A DNA stretch of 64,000 bases, taken from NCBI GenBank assembly GCA_019638705.1, contig JAHBTI010000004.1, forward strand, positions 1 to 64,000. Reading direction: 5' to 3'. Below the pieces are notes generated by a model. It was not told where the DNA came from, made no database searches, and was given only the letters and a program-made list of their open reading frames with translations. Source of the stretch: Bacteroidota bacterium. GTDB taxonomy: Bacteria > Bacteroidota > Bacteroidia > B-17B0 > Aurantibacillaceae. Shown here in pieces: positions 8,901 to 17,339 of the stretch. A program made the position numbers and the translations under genes. The first letter of the stretch is position 1. Every line of letters starts with the position of its first letter.

Positions 8901-9293
8901 ATGAGCAAGCTTTACGAAAAAATAAAATCGGTAGAAGAATTTCACAACGTGTTTCAAATCGGAAACGCCAATGAAATGAAGTTGATTGACGAAAAAGATT
9001 ACACCTTGCGTTACAATCTCATAAAAGAAGAAAACGACGAATATTTGGAAGCCTGCGAAAACGGCGACATTGTTGAGATTGCCGATGCTTTGGGCGACCA
9101 GTTGTATATTTTGTTCGGTACAATTTTAAAACACGGGCTTCAGCACAAAATTGAAGAAGTGTATGACGAAATTCATCGCAGCAACATGAGCAAATTAGAC
9201 GAAAAGGGGCAACCCATTTTTCGCGAAGACGGAAAAATTTTAAAATCTGATTTGTATTTCCGTCCTGATATTAAAAAGATTTTGGATAAATAA
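8901..9293 (+). CDS. MazG-like / phosphoribosyl-ATP pyrophosphohydrolase-like protein
   Basis: 130 residues from ATG 8901; the upstream extension is only repeat DNA. An all-alpha MazG-type NTP pyrophosphohydrolase fold is indicated by LIKEENDEYLEACENGD (EExxE metal-binding helix) and IVEIADALGDQLYILFG (ExxD helix). Family members hydrolyse nucleoside triphosphates to monophosphate and PPi, cleaning the nucleotide pool. C-terminal KLDEKGQPIFREDGKILKS is typical of the short PRA-PH-like members. Stand-alone gene, convergent with the rhomboid gene. Confidence 0.82.
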   Translation: MSKLYEKIKSVEEFHNVFQIGNANEMKLIDEKDYTLRYNLIKEENDEYLEACENGDIVEIADALGDQLYILFGTILKHGLQHKIEEVYDEIHRSNMSKLDEKGQPIFREDGKILKSDLYFRPDIKKILDK

Positions 9294-9300
9294 GATTGCC

Positions 9301-9930
9301 TCAAAACGCCCCCACAATCTGCGCAATAAAATGTTTTAACATCATGGGTTTTAAAATCAAAATAAACGCTACGCCAAACAGCGCACCCCAAAAGTGCGAT
9401 TCGTGACTGATGTTGTCGGTATAATTGGAAGTCTTTTTTCTGCGGATTAAATAATAACTCACGCCAAGCAGCAGCACACCTGCAATCCAGCCTTGCATGG
9501 GGAAAAAGAGTAAATAAATTTTACTCAAAGGGCTTACCATAATGTAACAAAACAAGATGGACGAAATTGCGCCGCTTGCGCCCAGCGAAGAATAATCGGG
9601 ATTGTTTTTGTTACGGAAATATTCGGTAAAGGAAGCTGCGTAAATACCGCCTGTAAATAAAAGTATGTAATAAATCTTGCCGAGTTTTTCGCCGAAAAGC
9701 TGCGGAAAAAAATGGTTTTCAAGTGCCATGCCAAAACCGTAAAGTGCAAGGCAGTTAAACGCCAAGTGCATAAAATCGCCGTGAATAAAGGCGTGCGTAA
9801 GAAAACGGTAATGCTCTTTGTTGTGATAAATAGAGTAGGGGTGAAACAAATATTTTTTCATGGCATTTTTGTTGTTAAAACAATACAGCGAAAAAACTAT
9901 GATAATTGATAAAAGTGTGAGTGTAATCAT
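9301..9930 (-). CDS. Rhomboid family intramembrane serine protease
   Basis: 209 residues with about six membrane segments. Catalytic Ser119 lies in GASG (117-120) and His179 in the SHFWGALFG helix; HGDFMHLAFN (50-59) is the conserved loop/TM2 motif. Rhomboids cleave membrane proteins within the bilayer. The compact six-helix form without extra domains is the common bacterial type. The substrate cannot be predicted; no neighbour suggests one. Confidence 0.92.
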   Translation of the reverse strand: MITLTLLSIIIVFSLYCFNNKNAMKKYLFHPYSIYHNKEHYRFLTHAFIHGDFMHLAFNCLALYGFGMALENHFFPQLFGEKLGKIYYILLFTGGIYAASFTEYFRNKNNPDYSSLGASGAISSILFCYIMVSPLSKIYLLFFPMQGWIAGVLLLGVSYYLIRRKKTSNYTDNISHESHFWGALFGVAFILILKPMMLKHFIAQIVGAF

Positions 9931-10010
9931 AAATACAATAAATACTAAATTCTAATGTCTAAATTCTAATTTGCTAAATTCTCTGTGTTCTCTGTGCCTC
10001 TGTGGTTTCA

Positions 10011-10661
10011 TTAGCCTTTCTTTAAAAATTTACCGATAACAAAATGCCCCACATAAATAAGAGGAATTAAACACACCGCCACTAACAATTTAAAGGCATA
10101 ACCCCAGGCAGCGTTGGTTAAAAATTCATCAAATGTCCATTTAGCAGGCAATACAAAAGCAATGTACTGAACCAAAAACGTGTCAAACAGTTGGCTGACA
10201 ACGGTGCTGCCTGTGGCGCGCAGCCAAATCATGCGGCTTCCTGTTCTGTTTCTGAAAATCCAAAATACATACACATCAATTAACTGCGAAACCAAAAATG
10301 CAATAATGCTGCCCACAATAATCCATTGGCTTTGCCCGAACACCGTTTGAAAAACGGCATCATTTACAGGGCTTGACGGCACAGCCTGAATATGCAAGGC
10401 AAATGAAAGCAGAACAAAGGTATAAGCAATTAACCCCACTGTGATGTAAGTGAGTTTGCGCACACCTTGTTTCCCGTAGTGTTCGTTAATTAAATCGGTG
10501 AGCAAAAAAACTACGGGCCACAAAATAATGCCCACACTTTGATAAAACAATCCGAAAAATTGAACGATTTTTCCGCCGATTAATTCGGCTACAATGGCAT
10601 TGGTGATAAAGAAACCCGCCAACACCAAAAACACCAGGTCTTTTCGTTTTGTAAAATCCAT
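10011..10661 (-). CDS. Queuosine-precursor transporter (YhhQ/QPTR family)
   Basis: 216 residues, six or so transmembrane helices. ITNAIVAELIGGKIV, WPVVFLLTDLINEHYGK, QLIDVYVFWIFR, and STVVSQLFDTFLVQYIAF are signature blocks of the VUT/YhhQ family, which imports preQ0/preQ1 for queuosine tRNA modification. Its ATG overlaps the stop of the upstream fluoride channel gene by one base (TAATG), so it is coupled to it. Family certain, substrate from family knowledge. Confidence 0.9.
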   Translation of the reverse strand: MDFTKRKDLVFLVLAGFFITNAIVAELIGGKIVQFFGLFYQSVGIILWPVVFLLTDLINEHYGKQGVRKLTYITVGLIAYTFVLLSFALHIQAVPSSPVNDAVFQTVFGQSQWIIVGSIIAFLVSQLIDVYVFWIFRNRTGSRMIWLRATGSTVVSQLFDTFLVQYIAFVLPAKWTFDEFLTNAAWGYAFKLLVAVCLIPLIYVGHFVIGKFLKKG

Positions 10662-11020
10662 TAAGCAGCTTTAAAAATGTAAAAGATGAAAAGACAGGCA
10701 AGGGTGTTGAATAAAATATTCATGCCTGCGTAAAAAAACTGCGCTTGTTTCAGCAGCAAAAATGTTTCGTAACCAAAACTTGAAAAAGTGCTTAATCCTC
10801 CGCAAAAACCTGTAATGAAAAGGAGTTTAAGAGCATGTGTGTTCATGTCTTTTGCCTGCATTAACCAAAGCGCAAATGCAAATAAAATGCAAGCTGTAAC
10901 ATTAGCCACAAACGTAGCCCAGGGCAATGTGAGTGTAGTTTTTTGAAAACCTACGCTGATTAAGTATCGCACAATGCAACCAAACCCGCCGCCTACAAAA
11001 ACCAAAAATAAATTTATCAT
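10661..11020 (-). CDS. crcB: Fluoride-specific ion channel
   Basis: 119 residues, four transmembrane helices. GGGFGCIVRYL (10-20), WATFVANVTAC and GFCGGLSTFSSFGYE are the CrcB/Fluc signatures, including the Asn and paired Phe residues that line the fluoride pore; the channel works as a dual-topology dimer and exports fluoride. It starts 18 bases after pfkA on the same strand and overlaps the next gene by one base. No space exists for a fluoride riboswitch directly upstream. Confidence 0.93.
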   Translation of the reverse strand: MINLFLVFVGGGFGCIVRYLISVGFQKTTLTLPWATFVANVTACILFAFALWLMQAKDMNTHALKLLFITGFCGGLSTFSSFGYETFLLLKQAQFFYAGMNILFNTLACLFIFYIFKAA

Positions 11021-11038
11021 AGCTTCAAATGTAAATGT

Positions 11039-12010
11039 TTAACTGCTCAAAACTTCAATTAATTCTTCCAAATCTTTATTTAACTTTTGATGATGTTTTA
11101 CGGCTTTTTCAAACGGAGTAAAAGTTATTTGTTTGTTTACAATGCCAATCATTTCTCCGCTTTTCCCGTTTAACAAGGCTTTTACGGCGTTGAAACCTAC
11201 AATGCTTGCGTTCACACGTTCCATACAACTTGGGTTGCCGCCGCGCTGAATGTGTCCTAACACACTCACGCGCACATCAAACTCGGGATTGTGCTGTTTC
11301 ACAATGTCGGCAACTTTATACGCACCGCCGCTTTCATCGCCTTCGGCTACCACAATAATTTTGCTGCTTTTGGTGCTGCGCCAGTTTTTTATTTTCTTTA
11401 TTAAATCATCGGTGTCCTGTTTTATTTCAGGAACTAACACCGCTTCCGCGCCGCTTGCAATGGCACTGCGAATGGCAATTAATCCCGCATCGCGCCCCAT
11501 AACTTCCACCACAAAAATACGGTCGTGGCTTTCGGCGGTATCGCGAATTTTGTCAATGGCTTCAATGGCGGTGTTAATGGCGGTATCGTAACCGATGGTG
11601 AAATCCGTCCCGACCAAATCGTTGTCAATTGTACCCGCACAGCCTACAATCGGAATGTTTGCGTGTTTGCTTAATTCAATTGCGCCGCGAAAACTTCCGT
11701 CCCCGCCAATCACAACCAAAGCCTCAATGTTGTTTTCTTTTAAATGGTTTACGGCAAATTGCATTCCCTCATCAGTTCTGAAACGCTCGCTGCGCGCGGT
11801 TTTTAAAATTGTACCGCCTTTTTGAATGATTCCCGAAACACTTTCGCGTTTCAGTTCTAAAAATTTATTGTCAATTAAACCTTCGTAACCTCTGATGAAA
11901 CCAAGCACTTCCATGTTATTGTAAATGGCGGTGCGCGTAATGGCGCGAATACAGGCGTTCATGCCCGGCGCATCTCCGCCCGAAGTGAGTATGCCTATTT
12001 TTTTAATCAT
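11039..12010 (-). CDS. pfkA: ATP-dependent 6-phosphofructokinase
   Basis: 323 residues, standard length. Phosphorylates fructose-6-phosphate in glycolysis. N-terminal GILTSGGDAPGMNA binds ATP; GGDGS (102-106) with Gly after Asp indicates the ATP- rather than PPi-dependent type; catalytic TIDND (127-131) carries Asp129; VVEVMGRDAG and GHIQRGGNPS bind the sugar phosphate. The usual Pro before GTIDND is Ala (CAGTIDND). First gene of an apparent operon with crcB and the queuosine transporter. Confidence 0.95.
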   Translation of the reverse strand: MIKKIGILTSGGDAPGMNACIRAITRTAIYNNMEVLGFIRGYEGLIDNKFLELKRESVSGIIQKGGTILKTARSERFRTDEGMQFAVNHLKENNIEALVVIGGDGSFRGAIELSKHANIPIVGCAGTIDNDLVGTDFTIGYDTAINTAIEAIDKIRDTAESHDRIFVVEVMGRDAGLIAIRSAIASGAEAVLVPEIKQDTDDLIKKIKNWRSTKSSKIIVVAEGDESGGAYKVADIVKQHNPEFDVRVSVLGHIQRGGNPSCMERVNASIVGFNAVKALLNGKSGEMIGIVNKQITFTPFEKAVKHHQKLNKDLEELIEVLSS

Positions 12011-12040
12011 AATGTCAAAGTAAGTAATTTAGCTCCGAAT

Positions 12041-12463
12041 ATGGGAAGAATTTTAGCAATAGATTATGGCAGCAAACGTTGCGGCTTGGCAGTAAGCGAC
12101 CCGCTGCGCATTTTGGCAACAGGTTTGACAAACGTGCACAGCAAAGATTTGATAAAGTTTATTGAAGATTATCTTGCCAAAGAAAACGTTGATATTATTG
12201 TAGTTGGCGAGCCGAAAACCTTGCAGAATAACAAAAGCGAGAGCGCACGTTTTATAGACCCTTTTGTAACGCATCTCAAAAAGAAATTTCCACACATAAA
12301 AATTGACCGTTTTGACGAGCGGTTTACAAGCAAATTAGCCCACCAAACCATGCAACTCGGCGGCTTAAAAAAGAAAGACCGCCAAAATAAAGAAACGGTG
12401 GACATTATTAGTGCCACCATAATTTTGCAGGATTATATGCAGTATTTAAGCATGAAAGCATGA
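12041..12463 (+). CDS. ruvX: Putative pre-16S rRNA nuclease / Holliday junction resolvase YqgF
   Basis: 140 residues, RNase H-like fold. ILAIDYGSKRCGLAVSD (4-20) contains the first catalytic Asp, IIVVGEPKTLQNN the second strand, and DRFDERFTSKLA plus KETVDIISATIILQDY the later acidic residues. YqgF/RuvX is needed for 16S rRNA 5' end maturation and was also proposed as a resolvase. Divergent from pfkA (30 bases between starts). Confidence 0.92.
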   Translation: MGRILAIDYGSKRCGLAVSDPLRILATGLTNVHSKDLIKFIEDYLAKENVDIIVVGEPKTLQNNKSESARFIDPFVTHLKKKFPHIKIDRFDERFTSKLAHQTMQLGGLKKKDRQNKETVDIISATIILQDYMQYLSMKA

Positions 12464-12482
12464 AGTTGTTTAAAGACCACCT

Positions 12483-12545
12483 GTTACTTCGAGTAGCCCG
12501 AAGAATGAGGGCGTATCGAGAAGTGAATTTCGTCGCAATGACATG
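12483..12545. repeat. Dispersed palindromic repeat, family B
   Basis: TTACTTCGAGTAGCCCGAAG and GCGTATCGAGAAGTGA form an imperfect palindrome, inverted relative to the copies at 53987 and 58881-59077. Followed by GAAATAAAATTTAAACA (12571-12587), shared with 59108. Confidence 0.7.
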
Positions 12546-12597
12546 ATATCTTGCCTCATAATATTTTCTTGAAATAAAATTTAAACAACTTTTTACA

Positions 12598-12605
12598 TAG
12601 CTTTG
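12598..12605 (+). promoter_or_regulatory. -7 box for the GT4 gene at 12611
   Basis: TAGCTTTG, an exact TAnnTTTG match, ends 5 bases before GTG 12611; the predicted transcript is leaderless. Confidence 0.5.
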
Positions 12606-12610
12606 CCCGC

Positions 12611-13738
12611 GTGCAAATAGTTGTAAATACAAGGCTTTTACTCAAAAACCGATTGGACGGTATCGGTTGGTTTTCTTATCAAACGTTGAAACGCATCACG
12701 CAAAACAATCCCGATGTACATTTTGTGTTTTTGTTTGACAGAAATTTTTCGGAAGAATTTATTTTTTCAGAAAATATTACGCCGCTCATTCTTTCGCCGC
12801 AAGCGCGACATCCGTTTTTGTATTACGCATGGTTTCAGTTTTCGGTAAAAAATTTGCTTAACAAAATGCAGCCCGATTTGTTTTTGTCGCCAGACGGATT
12901 TTTGTCTTTGGGTGCAAAATGCAAGCAATTACCCGTTATTCACGATATTAATTTTGCACATTATCCGCAAGATGTAAAATGGCTTACGGCAAAATATTAC
13001 AACCGTTACTTTCCGCGCTACGCAAAAGAAGCCGCACGCATTGCAACAGTTTCGCAATTCAGTAAACATGATATTGCAAAAACCTACCACATTGCTCCCG
13101 AAAAAATTGATGTGGTGTATAACGGCATTAATTCTTTTTTTAAACCACTAAGCGAAACCGAAAAACAAAACACCAAACAAAAATTTTCGAAAGGCAAAGA
13201 TTATTTTTTGTTTGTTGGTTCTTTAAGTCCGCGCAAAAACATTCCCAACTTAATAAAAGCCTTTGCGCAATTTAAAGCTGAAACAACATCAGACATTAAA
13301 TTGTTGCTCGCAGGTTCGGAGTTTTGGGGCATGAGCGACATTTACCAAGTAATTGAAGAAAATAATTTGCGCTCTGAAATTATTTTTACAGGAAGACTAA
13401 ATGACGAAGATTTGGCTTCGGTTCTCGGCAGCGCACTCGCTTTAACTTTTGTGCCTTATTACGAAGGTTTTGGTATTCCTTTAATTGAAGCCATGCAAGC
13501 GCAAGTGCCTGTTATTACAAGCAATGTAACAAGTTTGCCCGAAGTAGCAGGAAACGCTGCCTTGCAGGTAAATCCATTTGATACTAACGAAATAAAAAAC
13601 GCACTGCTTCAAATTTCTACCAACGAAAATTTGAGAAAAGAGTTGATTGAAAAAGGCAATTTCCAAAAACAAAATTTTTCTTGGGACAAAACGGCAAATT
13701 TGCTTTGGAAAAGCATTTTAAAAAGTGTGGAAATTTGA
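12611..13738 (+). CDS. Family GT4 glycosyltransferase
   Basis: 375 residues from GTG 12611. GT-B fold: acceptor domain with GIGWFSYQ near residue 17, linker VVYNGINSFFKP, then the nucleotide-sugar domain starting FLFVGSLSPRKN. The E-x7-E retaining motif is YEGFGIPLIEAM. It is most like mannosyl- or rhamnosyl-type GT4 enzymes of polysaccharide assembly; the sugar cannot be told. No glycan cluster surrounds it. The GTG follows a -7 box so closely that the mRNA is likely leaderless, as in the second GT4 gene at 59148. Confidence 0.88.
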   Translation: MQIVVNTRLLLKNRLDGIGWFSYQTLKRITQNNPDVHFVFLFDRNFSEEFIFSENITPLILSPQARHPFLYYAWFQFSVKNLLNKMQPDLFLSPDGFLSLGAKCKQLPVIHDINFAHYPQDVKWLTAKYYNRYFPRYAKEAARIATVSQFSKHDIAKTYHIAPEKIDVVYNGINSFFKPLSETEKQNTKQKFSKGKDYFLFVGSLSPRKNIPNLIKAFAQFKAETTSDIKLLLAGSEFWGMSDIYQVIEENNLRSEIIFTGRLNDEDLASVLGSALALTFVPYYEGFGIPLIEAMQAQVPVITSNVTSLPEVAGNAALQVNPFDTNEIKNALLQISTNENLRKELIEKGNFQKQNFSWDKTANLLWKSILKSVEI

Positions 13739-13793
13739 AATAAACATTATGTCTTAAAAAAATCCCACCGAGAGAGCAAGCCTGCCCGACTGC

Positions 13794-14021
13794 CTAATTC
13801 TCTATTTCTTTCATCAAATCAGACATTTTTATTTCTAAAGCATCGCAAATGCTTTTCAAGACTTTTACGGAAATGTTTTGTTTACCAAGCAAAATACGGC
13901 GAACACTACTCTCGTTAATATTACATACATCTGCAAACTCCACGTTAGATTTAAACTTCTCTTGCGCTCGTTTGGCAATAACTACACTCATTTTAACAAG
14001 TATGTCTTTTTCCTTTGACAT
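13794..14021 (-). CDS. XRE-family transcriptional regulator
   Basis: 75 residues, essentially one HTH domain (about 20-70): FADVCNINESSVRRILLGK is the helix-turn-helix and LKSICDALEIKMSDLM the closing helix. It is divergent from the collagen-repeat lipoprotein gene at 14114, and a 16-bp perfect palindrome (14055-14070) sits between the two -7 boxes. It probably represses both its own gene and its neighbour. Confidence 0.88.
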   Translation of the reverse strand: MSKEKDILVKMSVVIAKRAQEKFKSNVEFADVCNINESSVRRILLGKQNISVKVLKSICDALEIKMSDLMKEIEN

Positions 14022-14044
14022 ACTCTAAAAGTCATTTTAAAGTG

Positions 14045-14084
14045 CAAATTTATCTCGTCATATATGACGAATTTATTATATTTG
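14045..14084. promoter_or_regulatory. Divergent promoters flanking a perfect palindromic operator
   Basis: TCGTCATATATGACGA (14055-14070) is a perfect 16-bp palindrome. On the plus strand TATATTTG (14077-14084) is the -7 box of the lipoprotein gene; on the minus strand TAAATTTG (14045-14052) is the -7 box of the XRE gene. The palindrome lies 2 and 6 bases upstream of the two boxes, where a bound repressor would block both. Confidence 0.7.
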
Positions 14085-14113
14085 TAACTGTTAATCAATA
14101 AAAACAAAAAAGT

Positions 14114-14710
14114 ATGACAACAACAATTACAAAAACAACAAAAGCAATGGCAATATTATTTGTTGCTTGCAGTTTAATTTTTTCATCTTGTAAAAAAGGT
14201 GACACCGGATCTCAAGGTCCTGCGGGAAAAGACGGAATTAACGGTACAGACGGTAAGGACGGCACAAACGGAACAGATGGCACAAACGGAACAAATGGCA
14301 CGGATGGTCAAGACGGAAACGCTAATGTTAAGTCAGGAACTGCGACTATTTCTAATTGGACTTACGATGGAAATAATAAACGGTACACAACAACATTAAT
14401 TGATAATAGAATAACGCAAGATATTGTTGATAATGGAGTTGTTATAGTTTATTTATATCAAGAGGGTGTGAATGTGGTATTACCTGTAACCATTTATCCA
14501 AGTTCTCTATATTCTAGAACTTTAGGCTTTATTTATGGAGTACAGCAAGTTATTATCAGAGTACAAGACTCTGATTTAACTCAACCCTCAAATCCCGGTA
14601 CTCTAACTTTCAGAATTGTTGTAATAGAAGGCTCTCAATTTTCAAAAAGTTCAAATGTAGATTGGAACAATTACGAAGAAGTAAAAGCAACTTACGATTT
14701 AGTTGATTAA
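14114..14710 (+). CDS. Collagen-like-repeat lipoprotein
   Basis: 198 residues. Lipobox IFSSC with Cys26. Residues 29-68 are an uninterrupted Gly-X-Y run of 14 triplets with many GTD, GTN and KDG units, as in bacterial collagen-like proteins; then a beta-rich globular domain of about 125 residues ending YDLVD. The repeat likely forms a trimeric stalk presenting the C-terminal domain at the cell surface. Its promoter region carries the palindrome shared with the divergent XRE gene, so expression is probably controlled by that repressor. Confidence 0.85.
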   Translation: MTTTITKTTKAMAILFVACSLIFSSCKKGDTGSQGPAGKDGINGTDGKDGTNGTDGTNGTNGTDGQDGNANVKSGTATISNWTYDGNNKRYTTTLIDNRITQDIVDNGVVIVYLYQEGVNVVLPVTIYPSSLYSRTLGFIYGVQQVIIRVQDSDLTQPSNPGTLTFRIVVIEGSQFSKSSNVDWNNYEEVKATYDLVD

Positions 14711-14733
14711 AATTCTAATACATCTAAACAAAG

Positions 14734-14758
14734 AGTCCCGATTTTGTCGGGACTTTTT
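14734..14758 (+). terminator. Rho-independent terminator
   Basis: AGTCCCGA (14734-14741) pairs with TCGGGACT (14747-14754), loop TTTTG, followed by TTTT. Ends the lipoprotein gene; it lies just past the end of the convergent E1 gene. Confidence 0.85.
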
Positions 14759-14763
14759 AATTT

Positions 14764-17172
14764 CTAATAAATTTCAGGAAAACGTTCGGGATTTGCCTCT
14801 CGCATTAAATTATAAATGGTGTCAAACACATCATCGGCATTTGGTTTGCTGAAATAATCGCCGTCGCTGCCGTAAGCAGGGCGGTGTTCTTTTGAAGTAA
14901 GCGTTACAGGTGCAGAGTCTAAAAATTTGTATCCGCTCTGCTCTTCCATAATTTTTTGAAGAATATAGGCACTTGCGCCACCCGGCACATCTTCGTCAAA
15001 CACCACCAAACGGTTTGTTTTTTGCAAAGACTGAACTAAGCTGTGATTTATGTCAAACGGAATCAAGGTTTGTAAATCAATTAACTCAACCGAAATGCCG
15101 TGTTTTTCCAAGTGCTTTAACGCTTCCTGCGCTACGCGAACGCTGCTGCCGTAAGTTACCAAGGTTACATCAGTTCCGTTATTTAAAATTTCGGGAATGC
15201 CCAAAGGCATTTTGTATTCACCAAAATTTGACGGCGATTTTTCTTTTAAGCGGTAGCCGTTCAATGGTTCAATAATCAAAGCAGGTTCATCGGCTTCTAA
15301 CAACGTGTTGTAAAAACCTGATGCAACAGTCATGTTGCGCGGCACACACACATTAATTCCTCTGCACGCATGAACAATCATGCCCATTGGCGAACCGCTG
15401 TGCCACACGCCCTCCAAGCGATGACCGCGTGTGCGGATAAGAACAGGTGCTTTTTGTTTTCCTTTGGTACGCCATTGCACGGTTGCCAAATCATCGCTCA
15501 TTACTTGCAAAGCATAAAGTAAATAATCCAAATATTGAATTTCGGCAATGGGGCGCAAACCGCGCATGGCAAGTCCTATGGCTTGTCCCATAATGGTTGT
15601 TTCACGAATACCTGTGTCAAAAACGCGGTGTTCGCCGTATTTTAACTGCAATCCTTCCAAGCCCTGATTTACTCCGCCGATTTTTCCCGAGTCTTCTCCA
15701 AAAATCACCACTTCGGGGTATTTTGCCAAAATCGCATCAAAGTTATTGCGCAAAATTTCACGTCCGTCCAATAATTTTTCTTCGCTGTATTCAACGGCAT
15801 TTGCAGAAATATTTTGCACACGTTGCTCCGATTGCGAATACAGATGCGAGCCGTAACGTTCGCTGTTTACAACACGCTGATTTTCCAACCAGGCAATTAA
15901 ATTTTGTCGTGCGGGATTATTTGACGAAGCCGTTAAGCGCAATACCGATTTTACGGCTGTGTGTACATCTTTACGGATTGGTTCTTTAATACTTTGCAAT
16001 TCTTTTTTGATTGGCAAAATTTCTTCACCGCCAATTTCGTCAAGCAAAGAAGCTACTTCTGAAATTTCATTTTTTATCGGGGTGAGATAATCGTTCCAAG
16101 CCGCATTTTTAGCCAAACGCACGGTTTCTTTGGCTTGCTCTTCAATGGCGGTTAACTCTTCTTCGTTTGCCAAAGCGTTCTTCAAAATCCATTGGCGCAT
16201 TTGCTTAATGCAATCAAAATCGGCTTCCCATTGCAAACGCTCTTTGCTTTTGTAGCGTTCGTGCGAGCCGCTTGTACTGTGTCCTTGCGGCTGTGTTACT
16301 TCTTCCACGTGAACTAAAACGGGAACGTGTTCTTCGCGGCAAACTTTTATGGCTTTCTCATACGTTTCGCACAAATGCGCGTAATCCCAACCTTTGGTTT
16401 TAAAAATTTCGTAGCCTTTTTGTCCGTTTTCTCTTTGAAAACCTTTTAATGCTTCGCTGATACTTTCTTTGGTAGTTTGAAATTTTTTAGGAACAGAAAT
16501 GCCGTGTCCATCGTCCCAAACGCTCATCAGCATTGGCACTTGAAGCACACCTGCCGCGTTCATGCTTTCCCAAAACGGACCTTCGCTGGTGCTTGCATCG
16601 CCTATTGTGCCAAACGCCACTTCATTACCTTTGTTGCTGAATTTTTGAAATTTATCGGTTTGTAAATCTTTGTTTATCCTGTAAAAATGTGAAGCATACG
16701 CCAAGCCCAATAATCGCGGCATTTGCCCAGCGGTGGGCGAAATATCGCTGCTTGAATTTTTTTGTTCGGTTAAGTTCTTAAACGTTCCGTCTGCGTTTAA
16801 AGAATGTGTGCCGAAATGTCCGTTCATTTGGCGACCTGCACTCATGGGTTCTAAATCATCGTCTGCATGACCGTATAAGCCTGCAAACCATTGCTGAACG
16901 GTGAGCGCGCCGATTGCAAACATAAAAGTTTGGTCGCGGTAATAGCCGCTTCGGAAATCGCCGTTTTGAAACACTTTGCTCATGGCAATTTGTGCTACTT
17001 CCTTTCCGTCTCCGAAAATGCCGAATTTGGCTTTGCCCGTCAAAACTTCCTTTCGTCCCAACAAACTTGCTTGACGGCTTTCGTTTGCCAATGTATAATC
17101 GTTAAGCACAATGCTTTTAAACTCTTCAAAACTCAAATTGCCTTTTTTAGCGGCTGTATCTTGTTTACCCAT
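14764..17172 (-). CDS. 2-oxoacid dehydrogenase E1, fused alpha and beta subunits
   Basis: 802 residues from ATG 17172 (an upstream TTG at 17220 lacks support). TPP-dependent decarboxylating component of a 2-oxoacid dehydrogenase, closest in style to branched-chain (2-oxoisovalerate) E1. The alpha half (about 20-400) has RDQTFMFAIG, GDASTSEGPFWESMN (191-205) and WDDGHGIS where most E1 enzymes have NN; the beta half (about 460-800) has VVIFGEDSGKIGGV, RETTIMGQAIGLA and EIQYLDYL. The fusion is common in Bacteroidota. The E2 partner type is at 52643. Convergent with the collagen-like gene. Confidence 0.9.
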   Translation of the reverse strand: MGKQDTAAKKGNLSFEEFKSIVLNDYTLANESRQASLLGRKEVLTGKAKFGIFGDGKEVAQIAMSKVFQNGDFRSGYYRDQTFMFAIGALTVQQWFAGLYGHADDDLEPMSAGRQMNGHFGTHSLNADGTFKNLTEQKNSSSDISPTAGQMPRLLGLAYASHFYRINKDLQTDKFQKFSNKGNEVAFGTIGDASTSEGPFWESMNAAGVLQVPMLMSVWDDGHGISVPKKFQTTKESISEALKGFQRENGQKGYEIFKTKGWDYAHLCETYEKAIKVCREEHVPVLVHVEEVTQPQGHSTSGSHERYKSKERLQWEADFDCIKQMRQWILKNALANEEELTAIEEQAKETVRLAKNAAWNDYLTPIKNEISEVASLLDEIGGEEILPIKKELQSIKEPIRKDVHTAVKSVLRLTASSNNPARQNLIAWLENQRVVNSERYGSHLYSQSEQRVQNISANAVEYSEEKLLDGREILRNNFDAILAKYPEVVIFGEDSGKIGGVNQGLEGLQLKYGEHRVFDTGIRETTIMGQAIGLAMRGLRPIAEIQYLDYLLYALQVMSDDLATVQWRTKGKQKAPVLIRTRGHRLEGVWHSGSPMGMIVHACRGINVCVPRNMTVASGFYNTLLEADEPALIIEPLNGYRLKEKSPSNFGEYKMPLGIPEILNNGTDVTLVTYGSSVRVAQEALKHLEKHGISVELIDLQTLIPFDINHSLVQSLQKTNRLVVFDEDVPGGASAYILQKIMEEQSGYKFLDSAPVTLTSKEHRPAYGSDGDYFSKPNADDVFDTIYNLMREANPERFPEIY

Positions 17173-17339
17173 AAAGGCAAATATAATAGATTGAGGGAAA
17201 TAAGAGAAATTTTTAAGCAATCGTAACGTTAAACCAACATTTTATAAACAAAAACACCCTTTTTGTATAAAGTTGTTTTAACAGATGTTTTATTTTGCCT
17301 ACATTTATTGGGTTAAATTTTTTATAAAACACAGAAATC

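Noticed and set aside
11021-11038. Fluoride riboswitch before crcB
   Set aside because: Only 18 bases separate pfkA from crcB, and no crcB-motif pseudoknot is visible.
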